Source: Endotrypanum monterogeii (lineage: Eukaryota > Euglenozoa > Kinetoplastea > Trypanosomatida > Trypanosomatidae). From it: a stretch of DNA of 64,000 nt. Both the position numbers and the translations under genes were made by a program. The stretch covers positions 1,214,596-1,278,595 of the forward strand of contig CM007317.1 in the NCBI GenBank assembly GCA_000333855.2, read 5' to 3'. The notes under the pieces are model-generated. The model ran no database searches. It saw only the letters and a list, made by a program, of their open reading frames with translations, and was not told where the DNA came from. Of the stretch, positions 1-7,743 are shown in pieces (the first letter of the stretch is position 1; each line of letters starts with the position of its first letter).

Positions 1-1257
1 ATTCCTTTCGGCTTGGGTTTTTCCTGTTACTCATGTTGCAATCACCCAGTGGGCAGAGTTCACGGGTCGTCGTCGTTTTGTCCACTGAAGTCGCTTCCCC
101 TGTTCACCCACCTTCACTTTTTCACTAGTCTAGTACCCGCTGTCTCGCATTGGCGTACATATCAGAAAAAGTACCGTAACACACGCGTACGCACCCGGGT
201 CTTCATATGAATTCTGTTGTACCATCATCCTCAGCACCCCCGCGCAGCTACACGGCTATCTGCGCTTGTACACCATCAGAAGCGCTTTTTGAGTACATTT
301 GCGTTGCAGGTGCGCTTTCGTTTTTTTTTTTTTCGCGCCGTCGAGGTTCACGTTTTCATTACCTTTTTTCAACTGAGTTTACCGTGCAATTGTCTTTTTG
401 AAAGCAAAAGCAGGTGCGCAGTGAGGTTCGGAAGGATCTTCGCAAGACGCAGAGCCTACCCAGAGCGGAGGATATATCAAAGCAACTACGGAAGCAGCCG
501 AACGATACCTCTGCGACCAGCATCACACCGCTGGAAAAACTCGGTGAGCGCCCTTTTCCCCCTCCCTGAAAGAAACTAGTGCCTCTCTGCTTCTCAATCT
601 ACCGAATTTCACTCATTTCTCGAGTCTTTTTTTTCTTTTTTCTCCCACCGTTTTGTTGTGTTTGAAGGCGAGTTATTCTTTACGTGGGGTGTCGCCGCAG
701 AGGTACCGGTTTTCGGCACCGACTCCCTGCTCTGTTGTATCTTCGCGACCATCGCAATGGCTCTTTGATACCTTCAGCCGTAGAATTTTTTTTTTTTGCT
801 CGCACATGGTGTATCTATTTTGTGACCCATTCACTTATTCTCTATCCTCGTATCACGGGCTGCCGCTTTACATTGCTGTTGTTCTTCTTCTTGACTGAAG
901 TGCACCTCTGTCGGAGATTTCTTCACTGCTTTGCGCGCTTTCTTCACAAACTCTTCAACTTGCTCGCCAATTCTCCGACCCAGTGTATCCACGGCTGAGG
1001 CGATTTCAGGAGAAAAAAAAGGAAAAAGAAACACGTCATCTCTCGCCGCCGTCTTTTGTTTCTTGAATAAAAAAAATAAACTCCCCCTTATCTGTTTTTT
1101 CCCCTCTTATTCGGTGGCGGCAGCAGTAGCAGCAGCGTCGCTCACGAGTCCTCACTAGCGTTGTCAAAAATAATCTTTGACGCGTTGTGGTGCATCATTC
1201 TAACACGAAACAGATCAGCAAGTCGGCCCTCCCACCTCACAATTTGGAATCCACTGA
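1..1257. other. Upstream non-coding spacer
   Basis: No convincing gene is present. The stretch is T-rich with homopolymer T runs (for example near 323-340, 627-640 and 787-797) and short open frames that are rich in Phe, Ser and Leu, as expected from T-rich DNA. Some CAG/GCA-type triplet DNA lies near 1120-1140. It is probably the 3' UTR or intergenic space of an upstream gene plus the 5' region of the first gene. No promoter is recognisable, which fits trypanosomatid polycistronic transcription. Confidence 0.6.
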
Positions 1258-1299
1258 TTTTTTTTTTTTGTGAGGGGGTGGTTCTTTGAGCTATGCCAG
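1258..1299 (+). promoter_or_regulatory. Candidate trans-splice acceptor region for gene A
   Basis: A T run (about 1258-1269) is followed by AG dinucleotides at 1273-1274, 1289-1290 and 1298-1299. In trypanosomatids the spliced leader is added at an AG downstream of a polypyrimidine tract. The choice matters: use of either of the first two AGs would leave an out-of-frame ATG at 1293 in the leader, while use of 1298-1299 would remove it. The sequence alone cannot decide. Confidence 0.5.
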
Positions 1300-1445
1300 G
1301 TGCGCTCGTTCCGGTGCCACCTCTGCTCCGTCGTTGGCAAGTTCCTTGCTCGGACGAGGATCCTCTGCGGACGCATTCGCTGCTAGACACTCGCCTCACA
1401 TGTCCCTTTTCCCCGAAATTTTATCCGCGGGCATTACGTCTCTAG
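1293..1445 (+). other. Upstream open frame overlapping the start of gene A
   Basis: An ATG at 1293 opens a frame of 50 codons ending with TAG at 1443-1445. It is not in frame with gene A and overlaps its start at 1400. If the spliced leader joins upstream of 1293, ribosomes would meet this ATG first and translation of gene A would be reduced. It may equally be excluded from the mRNA. No protein similarity is apparent, so it is listed as a possible regulatory feature only. Confidence 0.3.
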
Positions 1446-4400
1446 GCTCACAGACCGGCATGGATCCTTACGGTCATGACTCGATGGCGTCGAATGGCTT
1501 TCCTTCGGTGGCCCACAGCGGCTACGATTTCACGAGTGTGACCAGCTTTGGGTACGGGAGGATCAACAGGCTGGGGTATGAGGGCCTGGGCGGCTACCCC
1601 GCTGATGAAGGCACTTTGAGCACACTTGGAGGATATGGGTCGATGGGTCCCTGTAGGATGAGGGGGTACAGCTTCATGGGTGCCGGCAGCCGAAATCCCT
1701 TGGGCAACCTGGGCACCATGACCCCCGGCGGTTTCGTTAGCGTAAATAATGGCATGAGTGGGCACATGACAGCGGATTATGGTCCCCTAGGTTACCAGCT
1801 GGGAAGCATGTACGGTATGGGAGGCCCCTTGAAGGCCACGTACGGCATTGAAGTCCCGACGGGCTCCATGCACATCTCGAGGGGCAGTTCGATGAGCTTC
1901 CTGTACAGCAGGGGTTCCCGGCACGACTTCGGGTCTATGTACGGCCTAGGTCTCTACAAAAGTACGGAAACGAGCAGCAACAGCCTCTCCATGTACCGCG
2001 TTGCCCACACCACCAGACGCGCGAGCTTCCGCAGCAGCGGCGGCTACGTCGGCGGTAACTTCGGCGGTCTATGGCGTGCCCCATCAGTGAGTGATGCGCG
2101 TCCAAAACAGGATCCCAGCATACCGTCGGCGTCCTCGTTTTTCGAAGAGATGCCGGAGGAAGCGGATGACGAGGCTGCGAGGGACGTCGTGTGCAAAGCG
2201 GGGGGCTTGGGCGTGAGTAGTCGTAAGGTCAGTGAGGCCTCCCCCCGGGTGGCGGATGTCAAGACGCGTGCTGCCGCAGTGAAGAAAGGGAATAACAAGA
2301 GGAACAGTCTCCGAGAAAGCACTGCCGAGAAAAACGACAAGGTCGCAAACAATGAACGGTTCAGCCGGCGCACCAGGCCAAAAGCGATACCCTCTTCACA
2401 TGGACTCACGAAGCAGATCAACGATCACGTGCACGCTATCGCTGTGGTTCGGGAGGAGTCCGCGCTGAGCGGCACCGGGATGTCTGTCAGTGTAGGCAAG
2501 ATGGCCTACAAAATGGATGAGGTTCTGGCCGCTCCTGTAAGTGTGGAGCAGTCGGATTTACTCACGGATATCGTAGGGCAAGTTTGTTGCGGCCACAACG
2601 TCTCCTTGCTGGTCCTTTGTGGGGCTCAGTCCTACGTGTCAGGCACCGATACCATAGCAGCTGTCGTCAGACGCACGATGGACTCATTTGCCGTGGACAA
2701 GACTCAATCAACCCACGTGAAAGCGTCCGCTGTTGCCTTTAACGAGTCTTCGAATATCGTCGACCTCCTTAAGATAGACAGGAAGCCAGTCAAGGCAGAA
2801 ATGGGCTACAATCCAATTTACGGCACGTGTGTGGTGAATACATCTGAGAGAGACATCAAGTCCGCTAAGGACGCGGTCGATGTGGTCATGAGTGCCGTCA
2901 AGAACGCAGACGACGAGGGACTTGTCGTGGTTCTGTACAAAATTAAGCAGATACGCCGCTCCCCCGCGAGCGGCACCGGGAGGGACGTGTTCGTCTCTTC
3001 GATGCTGGTCGCGTTCGTGGCCGACGCGAATATGCATCATCTGAACCTGACAGAGAAGCACACGGCGACGGAGCCGGGACTCATGTTCACAAACGCGATC
3101 GGCGGTGCCAGCCGCACCGTAGTGATTGTCCAAGTGCCTTCAGAAAACGCCGAAGAGTTGATCAAGGACGCCGTCGCTTACTCCCAGAAGCTACGTGAAA
3201 TCACGAACACCCCGACGCGCAGCGGCAACGTGAAGCGCTTTATAGACTACACTGAGCGTGCAGCAGCGGCCAATGCATCGGCATGCCCGGAAACCACCAC
3301 GAGCATTCGCCAAATGCTCAAGGATGCAAAGGAGCTGTTGGCGCAGCCGGAGGAAACGCTGCTGGTGGCGTACCGCCTCTTCCGTAACATTAATTCGAAA
3401 ACTGAGCCTGATACGAAGCCTCATGTGCATGGGGCCTTATCGGAAACGGCTGATGCACCAGAGCAGCGCACCGGTGAGGACGCTCCACCTGTACCTCCAC
3501 CCGCTCAAGGACCCAATGAGGGAAAGGTGGTCGATCCGGCGGCAATCTTCGCAGATACCACCGTGACACCCGAAACCGACTTGGAAAGGCAGATGCATCT
3601 TGTGGTATGCGTAGAGGGGGCGATCACCATACCGCTGGGGCGGTTGAGGGTGAATGAAGTTGTGGTCCGTGGCGACACGGCAGAAATGCCTGAGTGTGAG
3701 ATGCTCAGGATGCTTCGCGATGTGTTTGGAAAGGGGCGCAACATTGCGCTGGTTGCGGCGGAGACGCGGTCAAGCGAACCATTAAAAGATCAATACACGT
3801 GGATGTGCGTAGCAGATATCCTGACAAAATCATTGGAATCAACCCCAGCGCATGCGAAGTCTACGTGCATTGAGCTCTTTATGTCCGTGGTGCTCAAGCG
3901 CCAAATTCTCTGCGATCTCATGGAAGACAGGGCGGCCTCGGTGGGGCCCAAGTCTCTTGACACGGCGTCTTCGCCTTTGTTTGGTCCAGTCTTTGCCGGC
4001 ACGATCAATAAGACATTGCGACGTGGTTCAGAGGTAACATCAGTTCTGGCTCAGGCGTTGGATGGCGCATCGAATCACCTCACGGACCCGGACTCGATGA
4101 TTGTCATGACTGCGGTCTTAAAACAAGTACAGACGAACAGTGACGTCTTCGTGGCGTCCTTCATGGCTGCATCTGGGGCTTCGACAGATGGCCTGTGTCG
4201 TGCCATTTCCAAGAAGAGCGTCGATCACTCCAACTGTTATCTCTCCTACGCACTCAGGGGTCCGTCTGTCACATCGCTTCTGGTGTGCGTTGGTAAGGAG
4301 TGCGAATTAAGTGAACTAGCTCAGGTGAGCCTGACCGACATGCAGGTTCTGGCTGGGCAGCCCATCCACACCAGCCGCGGGGGCAGTGTGATGGCATTCG

Positions 4401-5659
4401 TGGACTACGCCAAGGAAAGGCTTAAGAGAACGAAAACGAGACTAGAGAACGCGGAAGGGGAGGAGCGAGAGCGACTCATGACGATCTCGAAGAGGTTGCA
4501 GATGATGCATGACGACTATCGTACCTTCCTCCAGTTTCCCATGGAGCGTATGCCGGCCTATTATTTAGGCGAGGGGCACGGCAGCCCAGCCCGGCGCATC
4601 GAGGAGGACTACAGGGAAAAGGAGATCATGGGAGCTGCCCCAGCGCGTGAAAAAATGGAGATGGACGCGGAGGTCACAAGGAGGGCACCAATTCGCGCTG
4701 TTGTGGTCGTCACCGATGGCGACGAGGATAGCAATGGGCACCCTGGAAAGTCACCAGTGCTGGTGAAGGGAAGGGAGCTTGTCGTTAATGGGCAGCGCTA
4801 TACCCCGACAGAGGTTGTAGCGGCGAAGGGCAGGTCGTTCCGCTCCTCCGTCGTCAATGAAATCCATAACATTGTCCTCGAGGGCTACAATGCTGGCATG
4901 CTAACAAGTGACATCGGTGGCAGCACCGTGGGTATTTCCATGGTGCTCAAGACAATCAACATGATTCTCGGCAGGTTGCCGGAAAACAGTGAGGCCTTCT
5001 GGTCGGCAACGGTTTCAAAAGGCGGTCAAGTGCGGGACATGTTGGCTGAACACTCGTCCTACTACGACCTTCACATCGCTTCCTCACCTCTTTTCGGCAA
5101 CGTGCCCTACGGCGCACGCATCGTTCCCGTGGAGAGGGCACAGGTGATGCCTACTTTATGGGAAATGCGCAATGAGATTCACAAAAGGGGCGGACTGGGG
5201 TACATGTCGGTCATCCTGCGACTTGTGCAGTCAAACGGGGATGTCTGCGTGCCGTCTCTCATTGCTACGATTGCAGAAGACGAAATCGGTGCATACGAGG
5301 AGATGATCTCAACCCGGAGCTCCTCCGCGTTGCTCGGCAGTGTCATTGGAGGCACCTGCAATAGCATATATGTGGCCGGTATTCTCAGCAAACAAGGCGA
5401 TCTGGCACTGCCGTCTCTTCAGCTCGCCGAAAAGATGATGCGTGTGCATAATGGGCCTCTGCGCAGCGGCAGCCTAAAGAGGTTCATTGCCCACACAGAG
5501 CCGGCGTTGGAGGCAATGCAGCAAAAGATTGAATCGAGGGATGGCACCTGTAACCCAAAGCTGATGAAGCAGCTGAGACGCATTAGGACGATGATCAGTG
5601 ATGCTCAGCGTATGCTCAGCTCACCGGGCGGTTTGATACCAGCTGTCTACAGGCGCTAG
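1400..5659 (+). CDS. Gene A: three-module degenerate kinesin-motor-like protein
   Basis: I do not recognise this 1419-residue protein by name. ATG 1400 is the first in-frame ATG; the frame is open from 1286 but without ATG. Residues 1-255 form a Gly/Ser/Met/Tyr-rich head with GSMYGMGG and an RRASF site (206-210). Three tandem modules follow at about 347-667, 720-1057 and 1094-1419. Each has the landmark order of a kinesin motor: GHN (398-400), GRN (779-781) and GYN (1162-1164) where kinesins have GYN before the P-loop; a NPIYG or SSPLFG segment; a DV-[FC]-V-x-S strand where kinesins have DLAGSE; GGASRT, RGPSVT or GGTCNS where kinesins have GGN-x-[KR]T; then RSGNVKRF (607-614), SRGGSV (992-997) and RSGSLKRF (1355-1362), followed by a charged helix. 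The P-loop GKT, SSRSH and DLAGSE are absent, so no ATPase activity is expected. A cytoskeletal scaffold role is inference. It is the largest family member here and begins the cluster. Confidence 0.9.
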   Translation: MSLFPEILSAGITSLGSQTGMDPYGHDSMASNGFPSVAHSGYDFTSVTSFGYGRINRLGYEGLGGYPADEGTLSTLGGYGSMGPCRMRGYSFMGAGSRNPLGNLGTMTPGGFVSVNNGMSGHMTADYGPLGYQLGSMYGMGGPLKATYGIEVPTGSMHISRGSSMSFLYSRGSRHDFGSMYGLGLYKSTETSSNSLSMYRVAHTTRRASFRSSGGYVGGNFGGLWRAPSVSDARPKQDPSIPSASSFFEEMPEEADDEAARDVVCKAGGLGVSSRKVSEASPRVADVKTRAAAVKKGNNKRNSLRESTAEKNDKVANNERFSRRTRPKAIPSSHGLTKQINDHVHAIAVVREESALSGTGMSVSVGKMAYKMDEVLAAPVSVEQSDLLTDIVGQVCCGHNVSLLVLCGAQSYVSGTDTIAAVVRRTMDSFAVDKTQSTHVKASAVAFNESSNIVDLLKIDRKPVKAEMGYNPIYGTCVVNTSERDIKSAKDAVDVVMSAVKNADDEGLVVVLYKIKQIRRSPASGTGRDVFVSSMLVAFVADANMHHLNLTEKHTATEPGLMFTNAIGGASRTVVIVQVPSENAEELIKDAVAYSQKLREITNTPTRSGNVKRFIDYTERAAAANASACPETTTSIRQMLKDAKELLAQPEETLLVAYRLFRNINSKTEPDTKPHVHGALSETADAPEQRTGEDAPPVPPPAQGPNEGKVVDPAAIFADTTVTPETDLERQMHLVVCVEGAITIPLGRLRVNEVVVRGDTAEMPECEMLRMLRDVFGKGRNIALVAAETRSSEPLKDQYTWMCVADILTKSLESTPAHAKSTCIELFMSVVLKRQILCDLMEDRAASVGPKSLDTASSPLFGPVFAGTINKTLRRGSEVTSVLAQALDGASNHLTDPDSMIVMTAVLKQVQTNSDVFVASFMAASGASTDGLCRAISKKSVDHSNCYLSYALRGPSVTSLLVCVGKECELSELAQVSLTDMQVLAGQPIHTSRGGSVMAFVDYAKERLKRTKTRLENAEGEERERLMTISKRLQMMHDDYRTFLQFPMERMPAYYLGEGHGSPARRIEEDYREKEIMGAAPAREKMEMDAEVTRRAPIRAVVVVTDGDEDSNGHPGKSPVLVKGRELVVNGQRYTPTEVVAAKGRSFRSSVVNEIHNIVLEGYNAGMLTSDIGGSTVGISMVLKTINMILGRLPENSEAFWSATVSKGGQVRDMLAEHSSYYDLHIASSPLFGNVPYGARIVPVERAQVMPTLWEMRNEIHKRGGLGYMSVILRLVQSNGDVCVPSLIATIAEDEIGAYEEMISTRSSSALLGSVIGGTCNSIYVAGILSKQGDLALPSLQLAEKMMRVHNGPLRSGSLKRFIAHTEPALEAMQQKIESRDGTCNPKLMKQLRRIRTMISDAQRMLSSPGGLIPAVYRR

Positions 5660-7650
5660 TATCAAATCACATAACTTGTAACATACACGCGACTCTTGGC
5701 TTCTCGTCACTTCTCTTCTGCACCGCCACGAGGTATTTCTTTCCTTATGGTTAAGCTTTTCACTGTCCATTAAAGCATACTACTCGTGTTTGTTTGCAGT
5801 CCACTTGTGTGTCGAAGGGTGGGCTCTCTTTCTCTACATACATATATTTGTTTAATTCCGCTTGTTTATTTACGTAGACTCCAAAAGGACTTTACTCGTT
5901 TGATAAATTTTTTGTTTTGAAAAAAAAATTACCCGCTCGTTGTTTTCTATACTTCAACAGTACTTGCTACTCATTCATCTCCATGTGCATCTTACTATTC
6001 GTGCGCCTTCCCTCCCCCTTTCTTTGCTTTTCTCTGCATTGCCTTCTTTAGGGTATATATGTATTTATTTTACTCATCTTTGCTTTTCAATATATATATA
6101 TGTATATTTGCTGAGGCCTTCGAAGCCGTTGGAAGTGACGACGTCTCGCCTTGCCGTTACCCCTTATTTCTTTCCTATTGACCGTTTTTTTTTTACTGCG
6201 TTTTTTTTTTATCTGGCGAAATGTGAATCTTTCCGATCTTGGGTAATGTTTCTCTCTGCCTGCATCGAAACGTACGGAGGGGATATATATATATATATAT
6301 ATATATATCCCGTTCAAGAGCTTTCTTCTTCCCGTTCTGTTGCGAGAGGATTTCTTATCCGAATTCTTCTCGTCCCCATTACTTGACGTCTTCGGCCCTG
6401 CCCCTTCCCTCGCTCTCACTCTTACAGTCAAGCTCTGGCGGCAGCGAGCATCCCCGTGTTGACTTCATGGCGTCATGAGAGGAAATGGAAGTCGATTTTT
6501 CTTTTTTTAAATAACAAAAGTGTTTTTTATCTGCTGACCGGGGCGAGCAAGGGGGTCACAGCGAGGGAATGAAGGGTAAGGCATTGAAAGGGAGGCGTCT
6601 AGGTAGCAGAGAAATCTTAGTTGAGCGAATACGCGCCAACACCGTGACATGCGCTAACTTTTTTTTTTTAGAATCTCATTTCGCCACATGTGTCTTGCTG
6701 AGTCTTACTCGACTGTGGGCCGTTGCGGGTTCCGCTTTTCATTTCGAAGTATGTGTATGTGTATACGCATGTGCATGTGGTTGCCTGTCATCCTTCAAAT
6801 ACAATATATACATTCAAAAAAAAAAACGAAAGAATGAAACAATATGGAAAGGTACGAAAAGAATTCATTGCTAAGCAACTCCGTGCGTATCGGTGGTACA
6901 TGAACTGTGACACGTGGATAGTGAATAAGATGCTTCCTGGCACGTATATCTGATTCACGCTCAAGAAGCAAGCTCCCTCTCTTCACTCGATCTCTGAAGC
7001 CGCAAGCGGATCATACATCGAAGCAACGTGAGGTCGATAGAATGCATTTGATGAACCGAAACACACAGACATCTACCAGTACTTCGTGTGCACGACTCGT
7101 CAGACGCAGGTGCGCAGGCAAGAAAAAAGAAGAAACCGCTTGCTTCATCTCCATGAGTGAGGGGAGAGAAAAAAGTGCATCTTTTTTTTTCTTTCTGTTT
7201 CCTCGGTGCTTGCGTGACTACGTCAAGAGCACTCTGGAAGCGCCTGGGTGACGATGTAGGGGAAGCGGAAGGAGAACGCTCGCCGGCTGAAAAGACGTTT
7301 TGGCTCGCTTGAGCAGTCTTCATCTTTGCCAACCCTTTCCCTTCGGACATGAGTCGAGCATAACCGCTTACCTTCTCGTCTTTTGGCTTGCTTCACCATT
7401 TTCTTTTCTTGATCCCAAGCGCGCAAGTGATCTGAACATCTATATGCCACGCACCGCGTTTGTCGTCTTCCCTTGGTTCCCTCTCCTTTTATTTTCGCTT
7501 GGGTTTGTTCTTCATCTCCCCTCCCTCCCTATTCACTTTCCATTTCCACTATTGTTGTACGCAGAAGCACGACACAGGTTCGATCCTCTGTTTCCTTTGT
7601 AGTCTCGCCGTCTATAGTTCTTAGGGGGCTTGTGGAACCCGCAGACGTGA
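5660..7650. other. Intergenic spacer A-B
   Basis: Spacer of about 2 kb with no credible gene. It holds a (TA)n microsatellite at about 6283-6308, a shorter one at 6091-6103, T runs (6185-6193, 6202-6211, 6659-6669, 7181-7190) and an A run (6818-6827). Frames seen here are short, lack sensible starts and are Phe- or Tyr/Ile-rich because of the base bias. It should contain the 3' UTR and poly(A) site of gene A and the 5' leader of gene B. Confidence 0.6.
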
Positions 7651-7677
7651 TTTTCTCACTCTCCCTCCGCCTCTTAG
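7651..7677 (+). promoter_or_regulatory. Trans-splice acceptor of gene B
   Basis: A near-pure pyrimidine tract (7650-7675) ends in AG at 7676-7677, the first AG after the tract. This would give a 66-nt 5' leader and make ATG 7744 the first ATG in the mRNA. It is the clearest acceptor in the window. Confidence 0.65.
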
Positions 7678-7743
7678 CGTCGAAGGACAGCAGCTAGGTT
7701 TCCCTGGAAAGCGTCGACTGTTGCATCTTTCCCTTCCGCAATC

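Noticed and set aside
1400..5659. Reading the modules as active kinesin motors
   Set aside because: The GKT P-loop, SSRSH switch I and DLAGSE switch II residues are absent in every module, so ATPase motor activity is not supported.
7570..7600. ggttcgatcct, like a tRNA B box
   Set aside because: No A box, acceptor stem or cloverleaf can be drawn around it.
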